Shown piece by piece: positions 32,604 to 41,445 of a DNA stretch of 64,000 nt. The stretch lies in NCBI GenBank assembly GCA_900540545.1, contig UQGJ01000008.1:1-64000 (forward strand), given 5' to 3'. Origin of the DNA: an uncultured Eubacteriales bacterium (lineage in GTDB: Bacteria; Bacillota; Clostridia; Oscillospirales; Oscillospiraceae). The first letter of the stretch is position 1. The number at the start of each line of letters is the position of its first letter. The translations under genes and the position numbers were made by a program. The notes under the pieces were generated by a model. The model saw only the letters and a program-made list of their open reading frames with translations. It had not been told where the DNA came from and ran no database searches.

Positions 32604-33824
32604 ATGGCATTCAAAACGAAACCTAAGCGCGACCTCACGGTGGAAGAACAGCTGGCCAGGGGGCCGCTGGATTTGCCGTTTCTCATGCTGGTGCTGCTGC
32701 TGGCCGGCATCGGCCTTATCATGGTCTTTTCCGCGTCCTACGCCTCGGCCTACTACGACGTGCAGCACATCACCGGCCACGACCCCACCTACTTCGTGCG
32801 CCGGCAGGCCCTCTTCGCCGTGGCGGGGGTGGCCGTTATGTATCTGGTCTCCAAGGTCAACTACCAGCACTTCCGCTGGATGTCCATCTTTGTGCTGGTG
32901 GGGGCCATCGTCCTGCTGGCCCTGGTCCCTATCATCGGCAAAGAGGTCAACGGCGCCAAGCGCTGGATCGTGCTGCCCGGCATCCCCCAGTTCCAGCCCT
33001 CGGAGTTCGCCAAAATCGGGGTCATCATGTACTTCTCCGCCCGGCTGGCCAAGCGGAGCACGGAGAAAAAGCGGCAGTTCGACCGCCGGGCCTTCAAGGG
33101 CCGCTTCCTCACCTTCCTGGACCGCATCGGCTTCCTGGAGCTGGTGCCCTACGCCCTGATCCTCCTGGTCGTGGCCCTGCTGCTGCTGCTGGAGCCCCAC
33201 ATGTCGGCCACCATTCTGATTTTCGCCGTGGGGGCGTCCATCCTCTTTGCGGCGGGGGTCAACATGGGCTGGTTCGCGGCGGGGGGGACCCTGGCCGTGG
33301 TGGCCCTCACCTTCATCATCACCAACACCGACTATATGACCAAGCGCATCCAGCTGTGGCAAAACCCCTGGAGCGACCCCCAGGGGGGCGGCTATCAGAT
33401 CATCCAGTCCCTGTACGCCATCGGCTCCGGCGGTCTGCTGGGCCTGGGGCTGGGCAACTCCCGGCAGAAGTTCCTCTATATCCCGGAGCCCCAGAACGAC
33501 TTCGTGTTCTCCATCGCCTGCGAGGAGCTGGGCCTCATCGGGGCGGGGCTGATTCTGCTCCTCTTCGCCCTGCTGGTCTTGCGGGGCTACTGGCTGGCCC
33601 TCCACGCCAGGGACCGCTTCGGCGCCCTGCTCATCGTGGGCATCACCACCCAGATGGCGGTGCAGGTGTTCCTGAACATCGGCGTGGTCACCAACTTGTT
33701 CCCCGTCACCGGCATCTCCCTGCCCTTCTTCAGCTATGGGGGCACGGCCCTGGTGATACAGCTGGTGGAAATGGGCATCATATTGAGCGTATCCAGGCAG
33801 ATACCGGCGCCGAAGGCGGGATGA
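32604..33824 (+). CDS. ftsW: lipid II-polymerising glycosyltransferase FtsW (SEDS family)
   Basis: A 406-residue SEDS protein with about ten membrane segments, polymerising lipid II at the septum together with its class B PBP partner encoded upstream. Conserved sequences include GAKRWIVLPGIPQFQPSEFA, with the catalytic Asp region expected in the large extracellular loop, QSLYAIGSGGLLGLGLGNSR, and the C-terminal FPVTGISLPFFSYGGTALV. The sporulation paralogue SpoVE looks alike; location in the dcw cluster favours FtsW. AAAGGCAGG precedes the ATG. It is flanked on both sides by palindromic repeats. Confidence 0.92.
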   Translation: MAFKTKPKRDLTVEEQLARGPLDLPFLMLVLLLAGIGLIMVFSASYASAYYDVQHITGHDPTYFVRRQALFAVAGVAVMYLVSKVNYQHFRWMSIFVLVGAIVLLALVPIIGKEVNGAKRWIVLPGIPQFQPSEFAKIGVIMYFSARLAKRSTEKKRQFDRRAFKGRFLTFLDRIGFLELVPYALILLVVALLLLLEPHMSATILIFAVGASILFAAGVNMGWFAAGGTLAVVALTFIITNTDYMTKRIQLWQNPWSDPQGGGYQIIQSLYAIGSGGLLGLGLGNSRQKFLYIPEPQNDFVFSIACEELGLIGAGLILLLFALLVLRGYWLALHARDRFGALLIVGITTQMAVQVFLNIGVVTNLFPVTGISLPFFSYGGTALVIQLVEMGIILSVSRQIPAPKAG

Positions 33825-33827
33825 CGG

Positions 33828-33950
33828 AGAAATGAAGAATGAAGAATTAAGAATGAGGAATGGCGGTGTTTCGCCTCCGGCGAAACCAAATTGAATTTGT
33901 CCGGCTTTGCCGGACACCACAATTCTTCATTCTTAATTACGCAGAAGGGG
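33828..33950. repeat. dcw palindromic repeat 2 (ftsW-murG spacer)
   Basis: Outer arms GAATGAAGAATTAAGAATGA and AATTCTTCATTCTTAATT; internal stem-loops GTTTCGCC..GGCGAAAC and GTCCGGC..GCCGGAC joined by AAATTGAATTT. Nearly identical to repeat 3 and inverted in core relative to repeat 1. Confidence 0.88.
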
Positions 33951-33960
33951 TGTCTTGACG

Positions 33961-35088
33961 ATGCGCGTTTTATTCACCTGCGGTGGCACGGCGGGGCACA
34001 TCAACCCGGCGGTGGCTCTGGCGCGGCTCTTTCAGGCACGGAACCCGGACTGCCAGGTCCTCTTCGTGGGGGCCGAGGGGGGCATGGAGTGCCGCCTGGT
34101 CCCCAAGGAGGGCTATGAGCTGCGCACCGTCCAGGTGAGCACCATCCACCGCTCCCTGAAGTGGAAGGACCTGAAGCACAACGTGGGCACCGTGGTCCAC
34201 ATGCCCCGGTCCCGCCATCAGGCTGCCACCATCCTCCGGGAGTTCCAGCCCGACCTGGTGGTGGGCACCGGGGGCTACGCCTCCTACCCCGTGGTCCGGG
34301 AGGCGGCCCGCCGGGGCATCCCCACCGCCGTCCACGAGTCCAACGCCGTGCCGGGGCTGACCACCAAGATGCTCTCCAAGGTGGTGGACCGGGTGATGGT
34401 GGGCTTTGAGGACTCCCGGAGCCACTACCCACACCCGGAAAAGGTGGCCGTCACCGGCACCCCGGTGCGGCCGGAGTTCTTCACCCGGACCCGGAAGGAG
34501 GCCCGGCGGGAGCTGGGCATCGCCGACGACCGGCCCCTGATCCTCACCTACTGGGGCTCCCTGGGGGCCGATGTGATGAACGGCTATATCCTGGACTTCA
34601 TCGGCCGGGAGCTGGCCGACGGCGCCCCCTTCCACCACATCCACGGGGCGGGGCGGAACTACGCTTCCATGACCGCCGGGCTGGAGCAGCGGGGCATTTC
34701 CCTGGAAAAGGGCGTGGAGGTCCGGGAGTATATCTACGACATGCCCCTGGTCATGGCCGCCGCCGACCTGGTCCTGTGCCGGGCGGGGGCCTCCACCATC
34801 GCGGAGCTGTCCGCCATCGCCAAGCCCAGCATTCTGGTGCCCTCGCCCAACGTGACCAACAACCACCAGGAGAAGAACGCCCGGGTGCTGGAGCGCCACG
34901 GCGCGGCGGTGGTCCTGCTGGAGCCGGACTGCTCCGGGGCCGTCCTCTACGACCGGACCAAGGCCCTCCTCACCGACCCCGCCGCCCTGGGCGACATGTC
35001 CCGCCACCTTGCCGAACTCTCCGTAGGCGACGCGGCGGAGGAGATATATGGGACGCTGATGGAATTAAGAATGAAGAATGAAAAATGA
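33961..35088 (+). CDS. murG: lipid II synthase MurG (UDP-GlcNAc transferase)
   Basis: A 375-residue GT28 glycosyltransferase adding GlcNAc to lipid I on the inner membrane face. It begins RVLFTCGGTAGHINPAVALA (G-loop 1), then VGTGGYASYPVVREA (G-loop 2) and VHESNAVPGLTTKML. The donor-binding region holds LCRAGASTIAELSAIAKPSI. The start is ATG 33961 with AAGGGG upstream; a TTG two codons earlier is less likely. The C-terminal tail MELRMKNEK is encoded by the left arm of the following palindromic repeat, which also supplies the stop. Confidence 0.94.
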   Translation: MRVLFTCGGTAGHINPAVALARLFQARNPDCQVLFVGAEGGMECRLVPKEGYELRTVQVSTIHRSLKWKDLKHNVGTVVHMPRSRHQAATILREFQPDLVVGTGGYASYPVVREAARRGIPTAVHESNAVPGLTTKMLSKVVDRVMVGFEDSRSHYPHPEKVAVTGTPVRPEFFTRTRKEARRELGIADDRPLILTYWGSLGADVMNGYILDFIGRELADGAPFHHIHGAGRNYASMTAGLEQRGISLEKGVEVREYIYDMPLVMAAADLVLCRAGASTIAELSAIAKPSILVPSPNVTNNHQEKNARVLERHGAAVVLLEPDCSGAVLYDRTKALLTDPAALGDMSRHLAELSVGDAAEEIYGTLMELRMKNEK

Positions 35089-35186
35089 AGAATGGTGGTG
35101 TTTCGCCTTCGGCGAAACCAAATTAAATTTGTCCGGCGTTGCCGGACACCACAATTCTTAATTCTTCATTCTTAACTCTTCATTTT
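35062..35186. repeat. dcw palindromic repeat 3 (murG-murA spacer)
   Basis: Outer arms GAATTAAGAATGAAGAATGA and TTCTTAATTCTTCATTCTTA, internal stem-loops GTTTCGCC..GGCGAAAC and GTCCGGC..GCCGGAC. Its left arm overlaps the last nine codons of murG. Confidence 0.88.
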
Positions 35187-35257
35187 CCCCGCCCGCTGTC
35201 ACATCGGCCCATGCCCGCATAGTATGGCCTGAAACCATGAATGCGGAGGATGGACCT

Positions 35258-36511
35258 ATGAGTGCTTATCTGGTGGAAGGCGGAAAGGAGCTCCGGGGGA
35301 CCGCCAAGGTCCACGGAGCCAAAAACAGTGTGCTGCCCATCCTGGCGGCTACCATTTTATGCGCGGGAGAGTGCGTCGTCCACAACTGCCCCGATTTGTC
35401 GGACGTGCGCGCCTCTATGGATATTTTGTCCCATCTGGGCTGCAGGGTCTCCCGGTCGGTGGACGCCATCGCGGTGGACGCCTCGGCGCTGACCCGGTGC
35501 GACGTGCCCGACGAGTTGATGCGGGAGATGCGCTCCTCGGTCATTTTCCTGGGGGCGATCCTGGCCCGGACGGGGCAGGCCCATCTGAGCATGCCCGGCG
35601 GCTGCGAGCTGGGTCCCCGGCCCATCGACCTGCACCTGGCGGCCATCCGGGCCCTGGGGGCGGACATCGAGGAGCGGGGCGGGGACCTGATCTGCACCAC
35701 GCCGGAGGGGCTCCACGGCGCGGAAATCAATTTGTCCATCCCCAGCGTGGGGGCCACGGAGAACGCCATGCTCTGCGCCTGCGGGGCCGAGGGGGTCACC
35801 ACCATCGCCAACGCCGCCCGGGAGCCGGAGATCGTGGACCTGCAGCGGTTCCTCCAGGCCCTGGGGGCCGACGTGAAGGGGGCGGGGACCTCGGTGGTCA
35901 CCGTCCGTGGGGGCAATGCCCTCCACGGCGGGGAGTACGCCGTCATGCCCGACCGCATCGTGGCGGCCACCCTCCTGTCCGCCGTGGCGGCGGCGGGGGG
36001 CAAGGCAGACATCCTGGGCACCGACTACCGCCAGCTCTCCACCGTCACCGCCGTGCTGGCGGAGGCGGGGTGCAGGGTCCACAGCGGCGGCGATTACATC
36101 TCCATCCGGCGGGAGGCCCCCCTCAAGGGGGTGCGGCCCATCCGGACGGCCCCCTATCCCGGCTTTCCCACCGACGCCCAGCCCCCGGTGATGGCGGCCC
36201 TCTGCGCCGCCGACGGCACCACGGTCTTTGTGGAGAACATGTTCGAAAGCCGCTACCGCCACGTGGATGAGCTGACCCGCATGGGGGCCGACATCCGGGT
36301 GGAGGGGAAGGTGGCCGTCATCTGCGGCGTGCCCCGGCTCCACGGCGCGGCGGTGAAGGCCGCCGACCTGCGGGGGGGCGCGGCCCTGGTGGTGGCGGCC
36401 CTGGGGGCCGAGGGCCGGAGCGAGATCACCGGCCTGGAGCACGTGGACCGGGGCTACGATCGCCTGGACAGCACCCTGCGGGCCCTGGGCGCGGATATGA
36501 CGCGGGTGTGA
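35258..36511 (+). CDS. murA: UDP-N-acetylglucosamine 1-carboxyvinyltransferase
   Basis: A 417-residue enolpyruvyl transferase performing the first committed step of peptidoglycan synthesis (PEP plus UDP-GlcNAc). The EPSP-synthase fold is clear: VHGAKNSVLPILAATIL near the start, the hallmark MPGGCELGPRPIDLHLAAIR, and C-terminal GAALVVAALGAEGRSEITG. The active-site Cys of the flexible loop (usually PGGCxIG) is present as GGCELG, predicting fosfomycin sensitivity by family knowledge. ATG 35258 is used because GGAGGA lies before it. Two murA paralogues are common in Firmicutes. Confidence 0.93.
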   Translation: MSAYLVEGGKELRGTAKVHGAKNSVLPILAATILCAGECVVHNCPDLSDVRASMDILSHLGCRVSRSVDAIAVDASALTRCDVPDELMREMRSSVIFLGAILARTGQAHLSMPGGCELGPRPIDLHLAAIRALGADIEERGGDLICTTPEGLHGAEINLSIPSVGATENAMLCACGAEGVTTIANAAREPEIVDLQRFLQALGADVKGAGTSVVTVRGGNALHGGEYAVMPDRIVAATLLSAVAAAGGKADILGTDYRQLSTVTAVLAEAGCRVHSGGDYISIRREAPLKGVRPIRTAPYPGFPTDAQPPVMAALCAADGTTVFVENMFESRYRHVDELTRMGADIRVEGKVAVICGVPRLHGAAVKAADLRGGAALVVAALGAEGRSEITGLEHVDRGYDRLDSTLRALGADMTRV

Positions 36512-36642
36512 GGGGATTGGGCCGCCGGCCCCGGCGGTCCGTCCCAGTGTTCTACACAGATTTGTAAGCAAATCTTAACGATTTCTCCACCTTTCTATGT
36601 TAAACTATCAGGGTTACGAAAGAAACCATCGGAGGCAGGCCC

Positions 36643-37404
36643 ATGGCAGCACGGCGCTCCAACAAAAGAAAACGGCGCAACCGGGGCCGCTTCGGCGGCC
36701 TCTATCAGCTGCTGTCCTTCGTCATCATTCTGGCGGTGGTATTGGCGGGCTGTATCGTGTTTTTCCGGGTGAACGAGATCACAGTGGTGGGCCAGGGCAA
36801 GTACACCGCCCAGCAGATCATCGACGCCTCCGGCGTCCAGACCGGCGACAACCTGTTCCTCATCAATAAAGCCCGGGTGGCCCGGCAGATCTACACGGGC
36901 CTGCCCTACGTGGACGAGGTGAATCCCCGCCGGGTCCTGCCCGACCAGGTAATCCTCACCGTCACCGAGTGCACCCCCGCCGCTGTGGTCCAGGGCGGGG
37001 AGGGCTGGTGGATCATCGACGCCAAGGGCAAGCTCCTGGAGCAGGTGACCACCAGCCAGCAGCCCGGCCTGGCCAAGGTCACGGGCCTGCAGGCCCTCCT
37101 CCCCGCGGCGGGCACCCCGCTGTCCGTGGCGGCGGAGGACGTCCCGCGGTTGGACAGCCTGAAGCAGCTCATGCGGGCGCTGACGGATCGGGGCATGATG
37201 GAACGGGTGACGGCCATCGACCTAACCGGCCCCGCCGACCTGCTGCTGTCCTACGACGGCCGGTTCACCGTCAAGGTCCCCCTGAGCGCCGACTACCCCC
37301 AAAAAATGCGCATCCTGGAGGGGGTGGTGGCCCAACTCCAGCCCAACGAAAAGGGGAGCATCGACCTGACCCGGGAGGATAAGGTCTATTTCGACCCGGA
37401 ATGA
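36643..37404 (+). CDS. ftsQ: cell division protein FtsQ/DivIB
   Basis: A 253-residue bitopic protein. The N-terminus is strongly basic (RRSNKRKRRNRGRF), followed by a membrane segment (about residues 24-44), then a POTRA domain (VNEITVVGQGKYTAQQIIDA and GVQTGDNLFLINKARVARQI) and the FtsQ beta-domain with PRRVLPDQVILTVTE. It stabilises the FtsL-DivIC-FtsW-PBP complex at the septum. GGAGGCAGG precedes the ATG. The 130-bp gap from murA contains no hairpin. Confidence 0.92.
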   Translation: MAARRSNKRKRRNRGRFGGLYQLLSFVIILAVVLAGCIVFFRVNEITVVGQGKYTAQQIIDASGVQTGDNLFLINKARVARQIYTGLPYVDEVNPRRVLPDQVILTVTECTPAAVVQGGEGWWIIDAKGKLLEQVTTSQQPGLAKVTGLQALLPAAGTPLSVAAEDVPRLDSLKQLMRALTDRGMMERVTAIDLTGPADLLLSYDGRFTVKVPLSADYPQKMRILEGVVAQLQPNEKGSIDLTREDKVYFDPE

Positions 37405-37437
37405 GCAGGAAAGTTTTGTGAAAGTTTACCGTAACAC

Positions 37438-37466
37438 TTGACCCGGTAAGGAAAGAGCGTTACAAT
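37438..37466 (+). promoter_or_regulatory. promoter of ftsZ
   Basis: TTGACC (37438-37443), 17-base spacer, TACAAT (37461-37466). A second TATAAT (37500-37505), just before the ribosome site, may mark another start with a weak -35. FtsZ can thus be expressed independently of the upstream cluster. Confidence 0.75.
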
Positions 37467-37531
37467 ACTTTATATTGGTATGCTTATAGATAAAATTACT
37501 ATAATTTGTTGTTTACATAGGAGGAACAGGC

Positions 37532-38656
<1,125 letters not shown>

Positions 38657-38662
38657 AACCAA

Positions 38663-38702
38663 TAAAAGCGCCGCCCGGAAGTCTCCGGGCGGCGCTTTTT
38701 TG
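38663..38702 (+). terminator. intrinsic terminator of ftsZ
   Basis: AAAAGCGCCGCCCGG / CCGGGCGGCGCTTTT with an AAGTCT loop and six T. Confidence 0.93.
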
Positions 38703-38709
38703 TGTGACA

Positions 38710-38760
38710 ACGGCCTTCCTCTGGGGGAAGGTGCCCCCGCAGGGGCGGATGAGGGGAACG
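38710..38760 (+). repeat. short GC-rich hairpin repeat downstream of ftsZ
   Basis: CCTTCCTCTGGGGGAAGG followed by GCCCCCGCAGGGGC and GGATGAGGGG: two tight hairpins in a row. Similar units are common intergenic repeats in gut Clostridia as I recall them; only one copy was noticed here. Confidence 0.45.
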
Positions 38761-38790
38761 CCGATTCGGCCCAAAAGGCCAAAGGCGGCG

Positions 38791-39537
38791 CTAATCCTCC
38801 ATGATGTAATACGGGTGCCGCTCGCCGGACCGGCCGTACTCGATGGCTCGGACGGGGCAGCCGCCGATGCAGGCCATGCAGTGGGTGCAGTGCCCCTTCC
38901 AGACGGGCTTGCCCTCCGCCATGCCGATGTTGTCCAGGGGGCACCGCTGGGCGCATTTTCCGCAGGAGACGCAGGCCTCCGTCACGCGGAACTTCCTGTC
39001 GTGGACCAGCAGGGGGTAGTAGAGGGCGTTCACCGGCCCGCTGTTCAGCCTGTCGCCCAGGGAGACGGCGGGGCGGGGGAAGTCCCGGCCCTCCCGAATC
39101 AATTCAGCCAGCTCCGCGATGCGGGGGATGGCCCGCTGGACGATGGCCCGGGCCTCGGCCTCGTCCGGGGTGGGGAACATGGCCAGATAGTTTTCCGGCA
39201 TGACCACCTGGGCCAGGCCCCGGAACCTTAAGCCTTTCTCCCGGCAGAGCTTTTCGGCGTAGGCGCCGGCGTTGCCCGCGCTGCCGCCGCAGGTCAGCAC
39301 GAAATAGGCGTCCCGGCCCGCGCCGAACCCGGTGCGGCGGACCCACTGCTCCACCACCCGGGGCAGCCGCCAGGCATAGGTGGGGGCCACGAACACCAGC
39401 GGCCCCTCCGGGGGGATGGGCGGCGTTTCCCCCGTTTTCAGGCAGTGGTTGATGGAGACCAGGCCGTGGCCGGCGGCCTCCGCGATTTGCCTGGCGGCCA
39501 GCTGGCTGTTGCCGGTGCCGCTGAAATAGTAGATCAT
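38791..39537 (-). CDS. EFR1-type flavodoxin/ferredoxin fusion protein
   Basis: A 248-residue electron-transfer protein. The N-terminal flavodoxin-like half has an FMN phosphate loop, YYFSGTGNSQLAARQIAE. The C-terminal half carries two 4Fe-4S motifs: CVSCGKCAQRCPLDNIG and CTHCMACIGGCPVRAIEYG (each CxxCxxCxxxCP). Such EFR1 proteins are common in anaerobic Clostridia; partners are unknown. Start 39537 has AGGAGG upstream. It is divergent from a TetR-family gene, and a palindrome overlaps its -10 box, so it is probably the regulator's target. Confidence 0.88.
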   Translation of the reverse strand: MIYYFSGTGNSQLAARQIAEAAGHGLVSINHCLKTGETPPIPPEGPLVFVAPTYAWRLPRVVEQWVRRTGFGAGRDAYFVLTCGGSAGNAGAYAEKLCREKGLRFRGLAQVVMPENYLAMFPTPDEAEARAIVQRAIPRIAELAELIREGRDFPRPAVSLGDRLNSGPVNALYYPLLVHDRKFRVTEACVSCGKCAQRCPLDNIGMAEGKPVWKGHCTHCMACIGGCPVRAIEYGRSGERHPYYIMED

Positions 39538-39566
39538 AGGGACCCTCCTCTTGACAGATGCCGGTG

Positions 39567-39591
39567 GATTCAATATGATATGAATTGTATC
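39567..39591. promoter_or_regulatory. palindromic operator in the EFR1/TetR divergent spacer
   Basis: A 25-bp imperfect palindrome, GATTCAATATGATATGAATT continuing to GTATC, centred at 39579. Its half-sites GATNCAATNNNATA are inverted. It overlaps the minus-strand -10 box at 39584-39589, fitting repression by the TetR-family protein next to it. Confidence 0.7.
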
Positions 39592-39611
39592 ACATGGGCG
39601 GCGGCTGTCAA
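39584..39611 (-). promoter_or_regulatory. promoter of the EFR1 gene
   Basis: On the minus strand TTGACA (39611-39606), 16-base spacer, TACAAT (39589-39584), within the operator. Confidence 0.8.
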
Positions 39612-39647
39612 CCGGGGACGTGAGACAAAGGCGGGGGGAACTGTATC

Positions 39648-40172
39648 ATGGACAAGAGAAAATTGGCCAACCGGCAGGTGAAGGACCGGCTGCTGTCCGC
39701 GCTGATCGCGTTCGCGGGGGAGAAGGACTGGTCCAAGGTGACGGTCACGGAGCTGATCCAGCGCTCCGGGGTGGCCCGGGCCTCCTTCTACCGCAACTTC
39801 AAGTCGGTGGAGGCGCTGATCGACTACGGGCTGGGGGAGATGAACCGGCTGTACCACCAGGGGAAGGGGGACCTGCCGGAGGATTTCCGCAGCCGGGCGC
39901 TGATGGAGTACAAATTCCGCTTCTACCGGGACCATGCTCCTCTGGTGCTGGCCTTCCACCGGGCCAAGGTGTCCACCTCTCTGCTGGACATCATCACCGA
40001 CTGCGAGATCGATGCCTTTGGGGACATGCCCGCGTCCTCCATCTCCCGGTACGAGCTGTACTTTTATTCCGGCGCGTTTTACAACATGATGCTGTGCTGG
40101 CTGGAGGGCGGGGCCAAGGAGCCGCCGGAGGCCATGGCCGATACCTTCCTGCGCCTGACAGGACAGCCGTAA
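39648..40172 (+). CDS. TetR/AcrR-family transcriptional regulator
   Basis: A 174-residue regulator. The N-terminal HTH is KVTVTELIQRSGVARASFYR followed by NFKSVEALIDYG, with Tyr in the recognition-helix position YRNFKS typical of TetR. The C-terminal domain is a divergent ligand pocket resembling the TetR_C (DUF4062-like region unlikely) helical fold: LMEYKFRFYRDHAPLVLAFH. It is divergently placed from the EFR1 protein with an operator between. The signal is unknown, possibly redox or an antimicrobial. Confidence 0.85.
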   Translation: MDKRKLANRQVKDRLLSALIAFAGEKDWSKVTVTELIQRSGVARASFYRNFKSVEALIDYGLGEMNRLYHQGKGDLPEDFRSRALMEYKFRFYRDHAPLVLAFHRAKVSTSLLDIITDCEIDAFGDMPASSISRYELYFYSGAFYNMMLCWLEGGAKEPPEAMADTFLRLTGQP

Positions 40173-40196
40173 AAGGCCGGTTTGCGGCTTTTTATC

Positions 40197-40225
40197 TTGC
40201 AATCCGGACAACCGGCGCATATAAT
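40197..40225 (+). promoter_or_regulatory. promoter of corA
   Basis: TTGCAA (40197-40202), 17-base spacer, perfect TATAAT (40220-40225). The start near 40232 implies a leader of about 150 nt before the corA ATG. Confidence 0.8.
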
Positions 40226-40231
40226 AGATAC

Positions 40232-40385
40232 GTTAGGGGTATATCAAATCGAGACATAAAGGAGTGAGACCGTCGTGAACAGCGACCCTGGAAGCCGAAG
40301 TACCCACAGCTACATAACAGCGGCGCGTCTCACCAAGGGATAGGTCTGTCCACAGGTGGCCCGCGCCGGGAAAGGCGTGATACCA
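40232..40385 (+). promoter_or_regulatory. structured 5' leader of corA, candidate metal-responsive element
   Basis: The leader can fold into a closed domain: GGTAT (40239-40243) pairs with ATACC just before the ATG; GTGAGAC pairs with GTCTCAC and encloses GTCG/CGAC and GCCG/CGGC hairpins; a CGCC-GGGAAA-GGCG hairpin lies near the ribosome site. Two AACAGCG repeats sit in the core. Position before a Mg transporter suggests an ion-sensing riboswitch, but the sequence does not match my memory of the M-box consensus. Confidence 0.45.
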
Positions 40386-41312
40386 ATGCTGACCATCCAT
40401 AAGACCGTGGACGGGAAAATGACCAAGCTGGACAAGGTGGAGGACGGGTGCTGGGTGAACCTCACCTACCCCACCGAGGACGAGATGAGTACCGTCACCG
40501 CCCTGCTGGGCATCGACCCTGGGTTCCTCCGGGCCGCCCTGGACGAGGAGGAGACCTCCCGCATCGACACCGAGGACGGGCAGACCCTCATCATCATCGA
40601 CCTGCCCTCCGTGGAGAAGGGGGACGCCGTGGTCTACTCCACCCTCCCCCTGGGCATCATCGTGGCGGAGAAGTGCATCATCACCGTCTGCCTGAAGGAG
40701 TCCTCCATCATCCGGGATTTCCAGGACGGGCTGGTGAAGAACGCGGAGACCCAGAAAAAGACCGGGTTCATCCTCTATCTGCTCCTCCAGGTGGCCAAGC
40801 GCTTCCTGCAATACCTGAAACAGATCGACAAGATCTACAACTATATGGAGCGCCAGCTCTACAAGTCCCAGCGGAACAAGGAGCTGATCCAGCTCCTGGA
40901 CCTGGAGAAGTCCCTGGTCTACTTCAACACCTCCCTGAAGGCCAACGAGGTGACCCTGGAGAAGATCCTGCGCGGGCGCATCATCACCCTCTACGAGGAG
41001 GACCACGACCTGCTGGAGGACGTGCTCATCGAGGTCCGCCAGGCCATCGAGATGGCAAACATCTACTCCTCCATCATCTCCGGCATGATGGACGCCTTCG
41101 CGTCGGTGATTTCCAACAACCTGAACGTCATCATGAAGGTGCTGACCTCCATCACCATTCTGCTGACCATCCCGAATATCATCTTCGGTTTTTACGGCAT
41201 GAACATCACCACGGGCCTTCCCCTGGACCAGTTCTGGTGGATTCCCCTGGTCATCGCCGCCGTGGCCATCGTCGTGGCGGGCGTGATTTTGAAGGTCAAG
41301 GATTTGTTTTGA
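40386..41312 (+). CDS. corA: CorA-family divalent cation (magnesium) transporter
   Basis: A 308-residue channel. A large cytoplasmic N-terminal domain rich in charged helices leads to two C-terminal membrane segments. The signature GMN motif (FGFYGMNITTGLP, Gly at about residue 271) sits between them, and the protein ends in a basic KVKDLF tail. CorA pentamers import Mg2+, sometimes Co2+ or Ni2+. ATG 40386 is chosen since it begins MLTIHKTVDGKM and follows GGAAAGGCG; upstream in-frame codons would lie in the structured leader. Confidence 0.92.
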   Translation: MLTIHKTVDGKMTKLDKVEDGCWVNLTYPTEDEMSTVTALLGIDPGFLRAALDEEETSRIDTEDGQTLIIIDLPSVEKGDAVVYSTLPLGIIVAEKCIITVCLKESSIIRDFQDGLVKNAETQKKTGFILYLLLQVAKRFLQYLKQIDKIYNYMERQLYKSQRNKELIQLLDLEKSLVYFNTSLKANEVTLEKILRGRIITLYEEDHDLLEDVLIEVRQAIEMANIYSSIISGMMDAFASVISNNLNVIMKVLTSITILLTIPNIIFGFYGMNITTGLPLDQFWWIPLVIAAVAIVVAGVILKVKDLF

Positions 41313-41352
41313 CGCGGCGGCCGGGTCCAGGAGGACCCGGTCGTTTTTTCGC
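41313..41352 (+). terminator. intrinsic terminator of corA
   Basis: CGGCCGGGTCC / GGACCCGGTCG hairpin with an AGGA loop followed by six T. Confidence 0.88.
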
Positions 41353-41380
41353 CTGGGTCCTTGGATTCGTTCGGTTTTTA

Positions 41381-41409
41381 TGGACATTTCCCCGGTTTTC
41401 CTGTATAGT
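41381..41409 (+). promoter_or_regulatory. promoter of the GGDEF gene
   Basis: TGGACA (41381-41386), 17-base spacer, TATAGT (41404-41409). Confidence 0.75.
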
Positions 41410-41445
41410 AATGGTGATATGATTCGCAACAAAGAGGTGGAGCCG

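Noticed and set aside
40232..40385. M-box (ykoK) magnesium riboswitch
   Set aside because: Context fits, but the conserved core sequence I expect at the 5' side and central helices is not visible, so only an unassigned structured leader is claimed.
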